Under the pieces are notes generated by a model. It saw only the letters and a list, made by a program, of their open reading frames with translations, searched no databases and was not told where the DNA came from. Below, one piece after another: positions 1-11,676 of a stretch of DNA of 64,000 nucleotides; the first letter of the stretch is position 1; every line of letters begins with the position of its first letter. This DNA comes from Syncephalis plumigaleata (taxonomy: Eukaryota > Zoopagomycota > Zoopagomycetes > Zoopagales > Piptocephalidaceae). The stretch is from positions 620,001 to 684,000 of the forward strand of contig JAIXMF010000014.1 in NCBI GenBank assembly GCA_025201365.1, read 5' to 3'. Both the position numbers and the translations under genes were made by a program.

Positions 1-1513
1 ATATAGCACAACATATACTAGAAACCGGATAACCATATTCACCAATCAATTAATAAAGGAATGAATGAATAAATGAATATGGTATAGTCATCATCTGCGT
101 GTCACAATTGTTACGTATCTACAATGTAGACATAGACACACAGACATTAACCGACTAATCTCTCTGGAACAAAGGAGAACAAGCAAGTAAACAAATGAAA
201 GAAAGAGGAATACACACCTTTCATGTCAAGAACCAGTAAGGCACATGAATAGAAATACAACATATGCAGCAGTGACTATTATAAAGTCAAGTAATTCATT
301 CATCAATAATAGTAGCAATATAAATACGCCTTTGACATGAATGCATATAGCTCTATTTATAACACTTATAAACATCAATGCAACGCATAGATTGAAATGT
401 AGGATCCCTGCTGTCTCGTGAGTAAATGTATGCGTGTAGGTATGCGTGTAGGTAACTTTGCCACCATGCCATGTCACATCATCCCATTCATTTATCTGTA
501 CAATCCATACAATGATAATAATGATAATAATAGAAAACGCCAAGAGTGCCACACACAGTCTTACTATATTTATAAATGATATATATAAATATATAGATAT
601 ATATATATACTTACCTACTTGTAATTGTTTATTATTCGTAATAATAAACCACTAGTACTATGATTGATACTGATGATAATGGTGCAGTACACTACAAACT
701 AGATAATGATCTGCCTGCTTATCTCGTAAGCGTAGTCTTAAATACGCTCAGCGTGTATATGTTGTGGTTGTTGTGGTTGTTGCTTCTGATAATAAAGTAG
801 CGTATTGATAAAACTAACTATAGACAAAAAAGACAGCTGCCACTATTGCTGCTACTGATATTCTTATGGTCGTAGTGAGTATAAGTAACCAGTTGACTAA
901 TCAATGACTTTCAATTACAAGAAAACAAAATAAATGAACACAGTGAATTGGTGTGGAATGAGAGTGAGTGAGTAAGTAAGTAAAGTGTGAATGAGGAGAG
1001 TAAGAGAGAGAAGGAACACTCAATATGGTGGATGAATTTAAAGGTGTTCTTACGAGTGGTGAGTGTAGACTGGTATGGTTTGAAATACCGCGCAAGTGTG
1101 CCACAATGAATTGGAAAACGCCGTCACTTACGGGATTATTCTCCATGGCAAAATGACTCATTTCTATCCCGTGAATAATCATCATCCTATAATGAGCATG
1201 GCTGGATAATGTACTAGTTATCTATACTAGTAGTAAACACATTCCTGTGTGTGTGTCAGTATGAGGCATGGTGTACTACCAAAGGCATTCTTTCTCCCTT
1301 ACTACTCTCTTTCTCTCTCACCCTTCATACGCGTAACTGTTTTAATCAGCCATGTTAACTCGTAACTACGATGGACGTGTTTCTTTCTTGTTCCTTTCCC
1401 TTCTACGGCTTATCTACAAATTACTCGATTGGATATACACTAGATTCGGTTGATAAACACGTGTGTAATGCAACTTTAATGGATAGATACTAGATTAACC
1501 TATTTATCATTTA
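1..1513. other. left-edge region with no supportable gene
   Basis: A+T-rich sequence lying 3' of the SS18-like gene. Open frames on both strands are low in complexity and lack a recognisable domain. A minus-strand ATG stretch near 1,130-1,170 is followed by a GTAAGT donor-like site, but I found no convincing second exon. TA-rich runs (about 580-610) and a short GTGTGT run (about 1,245-1,257) are the only patterns I see. Confidence 0.5.
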
Positions 1514-3712
1514 TTAAGAAATATTTCCTCCCACATTATTATTATGTGATGATGATGGTGTAGTAGCCATTATAGAACCATTATTACTATTACTATTATT
1601 GCTATTACTATTAGTTAGATTCTCTTGATTAGATCCTAATGCACCAAGTATTGCTTGTGGTGACAGTACACCAAGTGCAGATGGATCTAAACCATTGGCT
1701 GCGGCTATTGCTTCCAAGTTACTGAGATTGGTTAATCCAGTTGGATTGACACTATTTTGATTACTGCTACTAGTAGTAGTAGTAGTTGAATGGCTGTTCT
1801 GCAGGTGTGACGCAAGCATGTTCGTCTTATCAGTCATTGATTGCAAATCATGATGTCCACTACCAGTATTGGCTGTCTCACTAGTGGTGGTGGTGGTGGT
1901 AGGCGATAACATGTTTGCTACCGGTGTTGCTGCCATAGATGTCGATGTCGATGTTGCTGTTGTATCACCAACTACACCAGTCACATTCTTAGAAGGACCT
2001 GCAGTACTAGTGTTGGTGGCAGTGGTATGACCTGACATGGCTAAATTCGTCAATTGGAAAATATCGGCAGAGGAGACTGCACCGGATGCTGCCAACTGAG
2101 CTACAGCCGAAGGAGGAATGCCTAATTGAGCTGCTAGTTGTGCAAGCTGTGGTGTCACACTCATTGATGCAGCTGATGGATTATTTGAGGTGGATTCCAT
2201 CGAGGATGAAGGTGCAGATGGAGTGGTATTAGGATTGACACCACTATTAGCAGTAGCTGTTGTAGTAGTAGCTGTAGACATCTATACAAATCATTATTAT
2301 TATACTCATTAAATGTATTACTATGAATGATACTCACTTGTTGATTCATTAGAGCTGGATTGACATTTCCTAACTGATTAATGGCCATACCATGCGATCC
2401 CATCATTGAATTGTGTGCAGCAAGTGGTAATGCAGGTGACTGTTGCTGTTGCTGTTGCTGTTGTAACTGCTGTTGTTGTTGTTGCATCTGTTGTTGCTGT
2501 AATTGTTGTAGCTGTTGTAACTGTTGCTGTTGGTGTAACTGTTGCTGCTGCTGCTGCTGTTGCTGTAATGACATTGGTAGTTGATTTGATGTAGCTGCTC
2601 CCATTACCATTGGTGCTCCTGGTAGACGACCTGGTAGTGCCATGCCAGTACCTCCAAATACGAATGGTGCCACTGGCTGATAAGAACCAAAATTGCCCAT
2701 GCCCGCCTGTGGATCCATAACTCGAGTGACTTTGGTGGCCTCTTTGACTCGTTTCCGCTTTCGTAGGTCTCCCGATATATTAGGGTTGTTAGGGTTGCTA
2801 TCATTACCCTGATGACTATCGTTCTGTGTGGGTGTGCTAGCCGTGCTTGAATGAATGGCACGCTCTCGTTCCGCTTGATGTAGACGATCAAATGCATTAC
2901 GGCTTTGTCGTTCGATTTCCGTTTTCCACGTTTGAACTTGCTCCTCTTGGGTCTTTCGCGCTGCCGCTAGCATTGCATTAACGCGTTCCGATAATGGTGT
3001 GGGTTTATTGACTACAATGGGTGCTAATTGCGCGGGTGGCACATTAGGTGCCGGTAAACTAGCCTTGTTCCATCAAGTAAGCACATTAATGATATAGTCA
3101 TCGTCGTGCGTCCATTACTACTTACTTTATCGGGTTTCAAATGGTAATCAGCTACACTTGCTAGATAGGTAAGATTCGACTGAAGTCGCGCCTGATAGCT
3201 GATGATAGTAAGTAAAAATAGTCAATGGATCTGCTTATTCATTAGTTACATGGCATAATCGGGATCCTGGAACCAGCCTCGATTCTGATACTCCACACAT
3301 AGACGAATTAGCTCCATATTAACTTGCAGTACCTAGATTATAACAAGTATATCACTATTAGTATTGAATGGCAACATATAGATATCTCTATGTGATGATA
3401 ATGATGATTTACCGTTTCAATGACGCGCGATGATAGTTCAGGCACGAAACTAGGACGATCCACTTCATCGGTGACTGCATCGTCTATCTCGCGCTTCACG
3501 CCTTTCTTTGTTCGTTTCGTGGGATCGCCACTAGTGTCGTTGGTCTCGCTTTCCTCGGCACCCGAATCATCATGCGGTGAAAGGCCCGTGTCGAATTCAC
3601 CCTCGTCATCGTCATCGTCGTCATCGTGGTCATCGTGCATAGAACGATCCTGTACGGTCGAGGTAGGTGTCTCGAGTGATTGTTGTGACTCGTACATATT
3701 CACTAGTGTCAT
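1514..3712 (-). CDS. SS18/SSXT-family SWI/SNF subunit
   Basis: Likely nuclear subunit of a SWI/SNF (BAF-type) chromatin remodelling complex. Five exons read through consistent splice sites: exon 1 (3712-3413) encodes an acidic N-terminus with an Asp run, exon 2 starts at 3332, and further exons follow down to 1514. Across exons 2-3 the motifs NMELIRLCVEYQNRG and YQARLQSNLTYLASVAD match the SSXT N-terminal (SNH) domain of human SS18, where the equivalent helices bind BRG1/BRM. The rest is disordered: a long Gln-rich tract (about 2,437-2,570) and a Ser/Thr/Asn-rich tail, recalling the QPGY tail of SS18. The family assignment rests on the SSXT domain. The start is the first in-frame Met; a later Met is possible. 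The acidic N-terminal extension of about 100 residues is unlike animal SS18. Confidence 0.8.
2437..2570. repeat. CAG/CAA-type repeat encoding polyglutamine
   Basis: Imperfect TTG/CTG trinucleotide run on the plus strand, read as Gln codons of the SS18-like gene on the minus strand. Antisense frames through it give cysteine- or valine-rich shadows. Confidence 0.85.
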
Positions 3713-4405
3713 AACCGTGTAGGTAGCAATATACGCGTGATCGACAGCAGGATAGTAGCACCAATAAACGGGAAACGTACGATATCGTTAAGGAATAAGC
3801 AATGTCAAAGTAGTATCCCGTCAACTAAATACAGATCTACGGGCAATAGAACTACAATAGACACACACACACACCGCGAGAATAGAGACTTGTAGACGGT
3901 TATACGTCTATACTGGTTAACAAGTAAATAATTAGCTGGTTAGAAATTGAAAACAATTAAAAACTAACGTAGAAAAAAGGTTCAAATGGGAAATAAAAAT
4001 GCGCATTGGCATAACCAAGAATGGCACGTTTAACGTTTATGTCTTCTAATTGCTAGTCGATAGATGAATATGTACATTATTAATGAACATTCTGTAATCA
4101 TTCTAGTATATTATATCATTTTATTCAGCTGTTCTATTATACTGTATAGACATCATTAATATACATTTACTAATGCCTCGTAAAAGATACGAAGAATTGG
4201 ATAGGTACATGTAAAGATGTGCTTGTTGTGTGCTTGTTGTGTGCTTGTTGTGTGCTTGTGTGTGAAGATCTTGATAATCGATCATTGAAAAGGACACGGC
4301 AATATCAGCATCTATTTCATTCCACGTCTCTTGTCTTTCTTCTAAACTTGCCTCGCTATCCTTGCTACTCTTCTTACTATTCTTACTGCTGCTGCTACTA
4401 CTATC
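3713..4405. promoter_or_regulatory. divergent intergenic region between SS18-like gene and threonine synthase
   Basis: About 690 bp separating two divergently transcribed genes. A short pyrimidine-rich stretch lies just before the threonine synthase ATG (about 4,325-4,405), and a TGTGTGCTTGT microrepeat lies at 4,220-4,262. No clear TATA box. A minus-strand frame over 4,121-4,411 begins with GTG and is not credible as a gene. Confidence 0.5.
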
Positions 4406-6103
4406 ATGCACTATCGTTCTACACGTGGTTCAGTCTGGGGACAGTCTTTTGAAAAGGCAGTACTAGGTGGTTTAGCACCAGATGGCGGTCTCTACATTCC
4501 GGAACATATACCGAAAGTGACAACGGAGCAGCTAGCACAGTGGTCTAGTCTATCGTTCCCGCAGTTGGCGGCAGAGTTATTCTCGCTCTATGTAGACGAC
4601 CATGAAATTACAAGAGAGCAACTTGAAGAGTTGGCAACGCGTAGTTATGCCACATTCCGTCATCCCGATATTACACCTATTCGTCCATTGAGCGAGACAA
4701 GCCGTCTTAGTATACTCGAGTTGTTCCATGGACCGACCTTTGCCTTTAAAGATGTGGCCCTACAATTCCTAGGCAACTTGTTCGAGTTCTTCTTGCAGCG
4801 AAGCAATGGAAATAAACAACCAGGCGAGAAGAGAGATCGTATTACCGTTGTAGGTGCCACAAGCGGTGATACTGGCAGGTAACTAAATATATGGAACGAG
4901 CAATAATACTATGATACTAACTACTATGAATTAGTGCGGCTATTTACGGATTACGCGGAAAGCGAGACATCTCAGTGTTCATTCTGCATCCACGAGGCAG
5001 AGTATCACCCGTGCAAGAACGACAAATGACCACTGTACTCGATGCCAATGTGCATAATGTAGCGGTAGAAGGTACATTCGACGATTGTCAAGTAAGCTTT
5101 TCTATACGAGTTATTAATAATTATGTGACAATGTCATACTAACTATGAATAGGATATTGTTAAGCAACTATTTGCCGATGATGAATTCCGCACACAGTAT
5201 AGTTTAGGCGCGGTCAATAGTATTAACTGGGCGCGTATTCTCGCTCAGGTTGTCTACTATTTCTACGCTTATCTCAAGGTGGAGACACAAGGACTGAAGC
5301 GTAAGGATGAGCAGTTGACGTTCTCGGTGCCAACCGGAAACTTTGGCGATATTCTGGCTGGTTTCTACGCTCAGCGTATGGGTCTGCCCATTCGATTGAT
5401 TTGTGCCACAAATCAGAATGACATTCTTGATCGATTCTTTAGAACAGGCGTGTACAGCAAATCGGCCGATGGTGTGTCCCAGACATGGGCACCTGCCATG
5501 GACATTTGCGTTAGTTCGAACTTTGAACGTCTAGCCTGGTATCTGGCACGTGACACGGTGGTCACCGGTATAGAAGGCAATGATGCGGAGGCAGAGAAGC
5601 AACGAGATACCGAGGCTAGTGCCGTGGTGGCCGCCTGGTGGACATCGCTAAAGACTCATGGTGGATTCCAAGTAGAGCAGGAAACGGTGGACAAGGCCGC
5701 CGAGACATTCCTGTCGACCATGGTGACGAACGACGAAACACTCGCCACGATCTGTGCATGGTATGAGCGCACGGCGGAAGAGCATGGAATACCTTACGTA
5801 TTGGATCCACATACGGCCGTCGGTGTAAAGGCAGTCGAGAAGCTACGCGTTGAACGTACGGACTGTAATGGTCCCGTCATTTGTCTATCCACGGCACATC
5901 CCGCCAAGTTTGATGAAGCGGTGGAACGCGCACTGGCTAATGTTTCCTCGGAGGCACGTCTCACGCTCAATGACATTCGTCCTGTCGAGATACAAGCGCT
6001 TACTGATAAGGAGCAACGATGCAAGCAAGTACCGGCAGCAGAGGCGAAGTTGATCAAAGAAGTGGTTCGACAAGGACTAGAAGCTGAAGGCATCTCAGTC
6101 TAA
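4406..6103 (+). CDS. THR4: threonine synthase
   Basis: PLP-dependent enzyme converting O-phosphohomoserine to threonine, the last step of threonine synthesis. Three exons: 4406-4878, 4935-5091 and 5153-6103, giving 526 residues, close to the yeast enzyme (514). The N-terminus (YRSTRGSVWGQSFEKAVLGG, then APDGGLYIP) is the usual threonine-synthase N-terminal domain. GPTFAFKDVALQF carries the PLP lysine (K115), and VGATSGDTG binds the cofactor phosphate. Exon junctions restore SAAIYGLRGK and DIVKQLFADDEFR without loss. The ATG at 4406 is the first one and matches the conserved start of the family. No frame break. Divergent from the SS18-like gene. Probably cytosolic, as no presequence is seen. 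Confidence 0.95.
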
Positions 6104-7137
6104 AATGTTGCTTATACTACGACATGGTTGCAATTCATTGGATATGTTGTTTGACAAGTAAAATATAGCAATTTGAATTTATTGCTGTTGCTTGTATAGG
6201 AAAGAGAAAGAGAAAGCATATAGATATATCTATATAATCTACTAAACTAAATAAATATGAACTTAATAGCATAGCTCGTCGCCATTAGTAGTGCTTATCG
6301 TCATTTTCCCTAATGATAATGAATCGCGTTGTGCACCTATCATTCACTGTGAGTTTGCATAGTAAACTTGAAAATGAACATGTTTCATGAAGCTATCAGA
6401 AAACGGGTTGCAAAACGATAACCCGTTTACATTAGGGCACACAATTGCCACTATCACTCTAACGACGTTTCAGCCAAATCCGCAAAGCAGAGAAGTAGCT
6501 CTACATCATTAATGTAGCTATCTGAAAAAATAACTGTAGATATTTCATTTCGTGATTACAATGAGATGCTAAAGAAACTACTATAGCAAGTAAGTATCTG
6601 ATTGATATATGGCCTCGAGTTGACATGGCTTCATTCATTCAACATCACATTCATCTATGCAATAACAAAGCACAAACTGGTTGTTTCAACAATCTCAAGC
6701 AAAGGCACAATGATATAATTAAAACAAGCTGTTAATAATAGCACATCGACTGAAACACGAGAAAGATGTCCTGTCCAGTCGTTCCATCTCCGTATAATCG
6801 GTCTCCATTGTAATTATGAGCTCATTTCCTGTTCATGAAAGACTTGCCATGACATTGCAAGTGATACTCGTGTATTTAAATATCAGCACGAGTAGCAATG
6901 GTTTAGGAGAGGAAAGCCTCATACTCTTCTATTCCAATTATCTCCAACTATCTAGTTATCAACAGTTTTCTTGTCTTATTGGACACATCTATCACTAGCA
7001 TTACTTATTAATAGGTATTATCTATCTACTGCGTCTTTTCTCTAGTTACTTCTATTTAGCATAATCAAATTTATCGAATTGATTACTCGATTGTGTGTGT
7101 GTGTGTGTGATTCTGTGAATCTCAAATAATAGTCACA
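6104..7137. other. intergenic region
   Basis: About 1 kb with no supportable gene. An inverted repeat (ACGGGTT / AACCCGT) at about 6,403-6,426 could form a small hairpin. A GT microsatellite (about 7,094-7,109) lies just upstream of the CAP-protein ATG. The small open frame at 6,816-6,998 has no features of a gene. Confidence 0.5.
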
Positions 7138-7956
7138 ATGTTTATCAAGCCTTTTGTGACCTTAGCATTAGCTGCTATACTTTGCAGCGACTCGACTGTT
7201 GCCTATAATCGCATGAAGATGTTGTGTCTCGTCAATAAGGCGCGAGCCGAGAATGGTCTCCCAGCCCTAGGCGATAGTCCCGTACTAACAAGTTCCTCTC
7301 AGTATCATTGCAACGAGCAAGCCGCCATGGACCGATTGGACCATAATAGTAGGAATGGGGAAGAATTCGACACGCGCATTAAACGATTCGCCGCTAGTCT
7401 TTTCAACTTTTCCGCCGAGAACATTTCCTACAATCGCGCCACGGAAGAGGAGGCGATGAAGGGATGGCTGGCCTCACCCGGTCACTATGCGAATATCATG
7501 TCGAAAGATGCAACGCATATGGGTTCGGCGGTCGCGTACAACAGTAAGAACGAGCCGTACTACACGCAAAACTTTGGCGGTGACGGCAAAAAGCACGACT
7601 TCCCCATGTGTCCAGGTGAAAGCGCACCCTCCTCCTACGGTTCATATCCAAGTGACAGTAGTCCAGCATCGACCCCATCCACGTACGGTGACTATTATGA
7701 GCGGGCACCAGCTACTAACACTACCACTGAGGAACCGGCTGCTTCCGACTATGGCTCTACCGTCGCCGATGAAGATAGCCAGTCTGCCGATACATATCAA
7801 ACTTATACCACGTTCGATACTTATGAATCAACTTCTAGCACGAATACGCCAGTAACAAAGAAGCCAATTGTGAGTAAGATATCATTGCTGGTCGGCAATA
7901 TTGTACCCAAGCAGATCATCGATCTTAATGATCTACCACGGACTGGACATGTATAA
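7138..7956 (+). CDS. secreted CAP/SCP-domain (PR-1-like) protein
   Basis: Intronless, 272 residues. An N-terminal signal peptide (MFIKPFVTLALAAILCSDST, cleavage near residue 22) precedes a CAP domain covering about residues 24-165. Family hallmarks are visible: MLCLVNKARAENGLPAL, the H-N region (LDHNSR), AENISYN, the GWLASPGHYANIMSKDATHM motif holding the second CAP histidine, and YTQNFGG. The C-terminal part is Ser/Thr/Tyr-rich, a likely O-glycosylated linker. CAP proteins are extracellular and in fungi often bind sterols or lipids. The 90 bases after the stop are open in another frame and rich in Cys and Trp, resembling a small C-terminal module (see findings), so the real C-terminus may differ. 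Confidence 0.85.
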   Translation: MFIKPFVTLALAAILCSDSTVAYNRMKMLCLVNKARAENGLPALGDSPVLTSSSQYHCNEQAAMDRLDHNSRNGEEFDTRIKRFAASLFNFSAENISYNRATEEEAMKGWLASPGHYANIMSKDATHMGSAVAYNSKNEPYYTQNFGGDGKKHDFPMCPGESAPSSYGSYPSDSSPASTPSTYGDYYERAPATNTTTEEPAASDYGSTVADEDSQSADTYQTYTTFDTYESTSSTNTPVTKKPIVSKISLLVGNIVPKQIIDLNDLPRTGHV

Positions 7957-8248
7957 AAACTGATAGCAACGATAACTGTACTCGCTGGAAGAAATGCACT
8001 GTTACAGGTGGAAAGTGGAATTGTACAGAGAAATGGGTGGGACAGCCCTAATTGCTAATGGCATCATTTTGTCAATATTCAATTTTGTTACTCGTTAATG
8101 CTCTGGTAGCATTTCATTACAAACCCTTAAGCACTTACTAATAAGCACTTAATAAGCATAATAATAAAACCTAATTCATACATTTACCAGTTGCTTATTT
8201 CTATTACAATCTATGTTTATTATCGTGTTAACAAATAGTACAATAAAT

Positions 8249-9186
8249 CTAACGATTATTGTTGGATTTCAACGCTTCCAACTCGGTGCTGGTTGATGCC
8301 AACATGTCAGTATAGCTACTAAATGTAGTCACCATGGCACTCAAACGAGAAAGTTCATCCATCTAGTTACGCATAAATAACATGGCAGCGTATGTCGAGT
8401 CAGTTGTGCATTCGTTCTATACAGCATAAACTCACCATTGTATCAGTAAATAATGGTGCATCCTTCAACCAAGTACTTATATCCATACTGATGGCGTATT
8501 GGCTCAACGATCGCGCCATTCCCTCAAAAAGTTCTACAAACGCACTAGATAACGGCGGAATTAAGCATATGCAAAATGGACATATCTACAATGAATAATT
8601 ACCGCTGTTCAGATGGTGCCATGATTATATGACTACCCGTGTATGGCTGTTTAAGCAGGTTAAGAAAAGTTGCTCGCTGATCGAGTAGCATGCTCAACTG
8701 CTCCGTCAATCCTATCAATTCCTTAACGCGTCGATCTAACATACAACGACGGTTAATAGATACAATTTATAATCAGTCGTGATTCTACTGCCGTACCAAT
8801 GGCATTGACATCCAATACGTCGGCTGTATCGCGTTGCCATTGATAGTGACCTAATTTGCCTTGAACCTAGCTGGCTAGCTTAGTTTATACCGTTATCTAA
8901 AAGTGTATTCCCAACACTTACCTGCCATAGTTCTGCCTCTAAATCAATCAGTTTATGAAATGCATTCGCCAGTCGTGCAGTGTCGTCCGCCTCGACAAGC
9001 ACGCGTTTAGTAGCCTGGCATATTCACGCACGACGACAATAAGCTATCAGTGTCAACAATAAGCAAGTTACTTACAGGCACAGGAGCTTGCAGGTCTTGT
9101 GCAATTCCAATAATCCGACTATAATCCAATCGACGATTAGGTGAAACACGCGTTCGCGTAGTTCCTGCCGTATGTTGTGTTGTCAT
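8249..9186 (-). CDS. HAUS2: HAUS augmin-like complex subunit 2
   Basis: About 209 residues from six exons with clean splice sites; human HAUS2 has 235. Augmin recruits gamma-tubulin to the sides of existing microtubules and branches the spindle. Diagnostic matches to HAUS2 run in order: LEAELWQ then QRDTADVLDVN (human EKDTADVV), LLDQRATFLNLLKQPY (human RQRLLKPM), a middle coiled coil (FVELFEGMARSLSQY), and WLKDAPLFTDTMMDELSRL followed by SSYTDMLASTSTELE. Mostly helical with no membrane segment. The ATG is the only one in frame near the 5' end. It is divergent from the MOT1 gene with only 123 bp between starts, so the two probably share a promoter. The identification comes from motif order alone. 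Confidence 0.7.
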
Positions 9187-9309
9187 GATTTACTTCAATA
9201 AGAATAAACGCAAAAAAAGGACATGTTTGTGACCACACAAGCTTTTATACTCTCTACCAATTTTAAGTGTCTTTTTGTTTTCTCTCTCGCTTTGAATTAA
9301 CCGTTAATT

Positions 9310-10853
9310 ATGGCTGTGCTATCGGAGCGCTTTGCTCGGATATGGACGAAAACACGACGAGCATGTACACTAAGTGAATTAAGCGGTGGTTTTGGTGATT
9401 TAGGCACTCTACTACCAATTATTACGGCGCTATCTATATCTGGTCAGGTAGGCACGCTAGCCTCGTCCTGCTATTATTGTCGCGTTGCTAAGTCTATTCT
9501 GTTTAGATTTCAATGACGGCCTCTTTGGTCTTTGGAGGTCTATGGAATATAGTTAGCGGTCTACACTTTGGCATTCCAGTCTGTGTACAACCTATGAAAG
9601 GTACGCTTACCCATATATATATATATATGAAGGAAAGAATAATTGCGTTAACCGAACGAATAGCTATTGCAGCAGTTGCTCTCGCTCAAAACCTTACTCC
9701 AGGCGAGGTCAGTGCAGCCGGTATTTCGGTTGGCGCTATTGTATTTATTCTCGGCGCCTCCGGTCTAATAACTTGGGTGGCGCGTGTCACCCCACCCTGT
9801 ATCGTCAAGGGAATCCAGCTGGGCACCGGTATAACGCTTTGCATTAAAGCGGTGGCAGGACTCGACAAGTTGGTGTGGGGCGGCTCGCGCTGGCAATGGT
9901 GGGACAACTACGAGTGGGCCTTACTCGCGCTGTTGGTCTGCTTCGCATTGTATCGACAGCCTCGAGTACCATTGGCTCTCGGCATGTTCATTCTCGGGCT
10001 GATACTATCGCTGATCTACATTGGCGTGGCACGAAATAGTAATTCGCCAAAAGCGCCAAATTGGCCGGGCTTCCGATTTGCCGACTTCCCTACTCCATCC
10101 GCGCCAACACCATCGGAACTATTAAACGGTTTCGTGAAGGCGGGTCTCGGTCAATTGCCGCTAACCACGCTTAATTCAGTGGTGGCACTGGTCCACCTGG
10201 CGGGAGATCTATTCCCTGAACGAACACCATTATCGGCGCGTGAGGTCGCCATGTCCGTAGGATTGATGAATCTTATCGGTTGTTTCTTCGGCTCCACTCC
10301 TTATTGTCATGGCTCGGGAGGACTGGCGGGTCAGTATCGATTTGGTGCTCGATCGGGAGCTAGTGTTATCATTCTGGGCGTATTCAAGATACTGGTGGGA
10401 TTGATCTTCGGCAGCACATTGACCGGACTATTGGCCGTATTTCCACAATCACTCTTAGGTGTGATGCTATTCATTAGTGGCGCGGAACTTGCCTGTTCTG
10501 CACGTACTTACGCGCGTAAGGAAGCACCGGAAGCAGAACAGCGTGATAACTTTACAACTATGATTATGGCGGGCGGTATGCTTATTGCGTTCAAGCACGA
10601 CGGTATCGGTTTCTTGGCGGGAATTGCATGTCATCTATTGCTGTATGTTCAGCGAGTAAGAATGAACAACTCATTGTCTAGTTCAGCGATTGTACAAGAC
10701 GCTCAATCACCGTCAGAATCACAATTAGACTCGGATCAAAGTGAGAAACCATTGAATGCTCGTGCCAATACACAACATCATCGTAATGAACACGATGATC
10801 CTGATGAGATACAAGTATTTGTGCGACCAGACGAGAGTAATAATAAATGTTAG
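9310..10853 (+). CDS. MOT1-type molybdate transporter
   Basis: Polytopic membrane protein of the MOT1 branch of the sulfate-transporter-like superfamily, importing molybdate for molybdenum cofactor enzymes. Exons 9310-9447, 9507-9600 and 9664-10853 give 473 residues. The two family signatures are present: GGFGDLGTLLPI in exon 1 and PYCHGSGGLAGQYRFGARSG in exon 3. Joins restore SISGQ-ISMTASLVFGG and QPMK-AIAAVALAQ. About ten hydrophobic segments can be seen. The C-terminal 70 residues are hydrophilic, with Ser, Asp and Glu, as expected of a cytosolic tail. No frame break. A plain sulfate permease is less likely because the MOT1 motifs are complete and there is no STAS domain. Confidence 0.9.
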
Positions 10854-10912
10854 AATGCGCTTAAGCATTATCAATACAGCATTTTATTATATTGCGATCT
10901 ACAATGGTTTAG

Positions 10913-11161
10913 TTAGATTTCAATTTGATCTTCATTTGTTTGTGGTAAGTTCGCGTTGTTAGTGGCATCATTTTGCGTAGATAATTCTTGGATAGACTCC
11001 TCCGCAGGCGGTATAGCATCCGTATTATTTGATGTAGTTGAGCAGAACATATATCTTATTGCTGATATAAGGATCAACAGCACACCGATAGCAAACACTG
11101 TAAGCAAAAGCGATTGTTGCATTTCAAATGAGAAATTATAGCATGAATCAATGATTTGCAT
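10913..11161 (-). CDS. small single-pass membrane protein, unrecognised
   Basis: Up to 82 residues. One hydrophobic helix (MQQSLLLTVFAIGVLLILIS) is followed by a short basic/Cys stretch (RYMFCS) and an Asn/Gln/Glu-rich acidic tail. A TATATA box on the minus strand lies at about 11,187-11,192, only some 27 bp before the first ATG. That fits better if translation starts at the second Met (11,122), which gives a 69-residue protein beginning at the helix. Convergent with the MOT1 gene, with 59 bp between stops. I do not recognise a family. Confidence 0.45.
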   Translation of the reverse strand: MQIIDSCYNFSFEMQQSLLLTVFAIGVLLILISAIRYMFCSTTSNNTDAIPPAEESIQELSTQNDATNNANLPQTNEDQIEI

Positions 11162-11186
11162 GCTACATCTGAATGTTTACTAATGG

Positions 11187-11192
11187 TATATA
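11187..11192 (-). promoter_or_regulatory. candidate TATA box of the small membrane protein
   Basis: TATATA on the minus strand within CTTATATACC. It is about 65 bp upstream of the second in-frame Met and about 27 bp upstream of the first, which is the reason for preferring the second as start. Confidence 0.35.
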
Positions 11193-11676
11193 AGCACCTG
11201 CATATTCGTAAGCACAAGCTTGTCATTACCAGACACATAAAGAATGGCAAACAATAATGATGTCAAATGCCATACGTATACAACTAGTGCCAATACCCTT
11301 ATTATTATTGTTATTTAGTATAGTTGGGTATCTCCAATGTATAAATATCACGCGCTATTTTTAACATAATCAATATCAATCTACAAGGAATTACAACTCA
11401 GAACAAACGATACTATTTATACAATAACATGTTGCTCCCAGTAAACGCCAAGAATTTGAAGCACCACTACTGTAGATAATTATAACCTATTATTAATGGA
11501 CGCCGTTGAACATCATTATAAAAACAGGCAATGGTTTGCCATCATATCGTGCATTCAACAACAAACCACATTCGCAAACGACATCAAACACTCTTCCAAT
11601 CCTGACCTCAACCTCGACGCTTTCTCTCTCATTTGGATCCTTAACAAAGAATAGAATAAGGAGAATAACCTTGACA
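11193..11676. other. intergenic region upstream of secreted repeat protein
   Basis: About 480 bp. A TATAAATA sequence lies at about 11,340-11,347, rather far (330 bp) from the likely ATG at 11,677. An in-frame Met exists at 11,506, but starting there would bury the signal peptide, so I treat this stretch as promoter and 5' leader. Confidence 0.4.

Noticed and set aside
226-1185. Open frames with hydrophobic stretches at the left edge
   Set aside because: Low complexity, no splice-consistent partner exon, and no domain.
2381-2594. Cys-rich and Val-rich open frames on the plus strand
   Set aside because: Shadows of the CAG/CAA polyglutamine tract of the SS18-like gene.
4121-4411. Minus-strand frame starting HDSSSSSSKNSKKSSKDSEA
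   Set aside because: Begins with GTG and lies antisense to the leader of threonine synthase.
5279-6103. Separate 274-residue gene in the third exon of threonine synthase
   Set aside because: Starts at a GTG inside the exon; splicing joins it to the conserved N-terminus.
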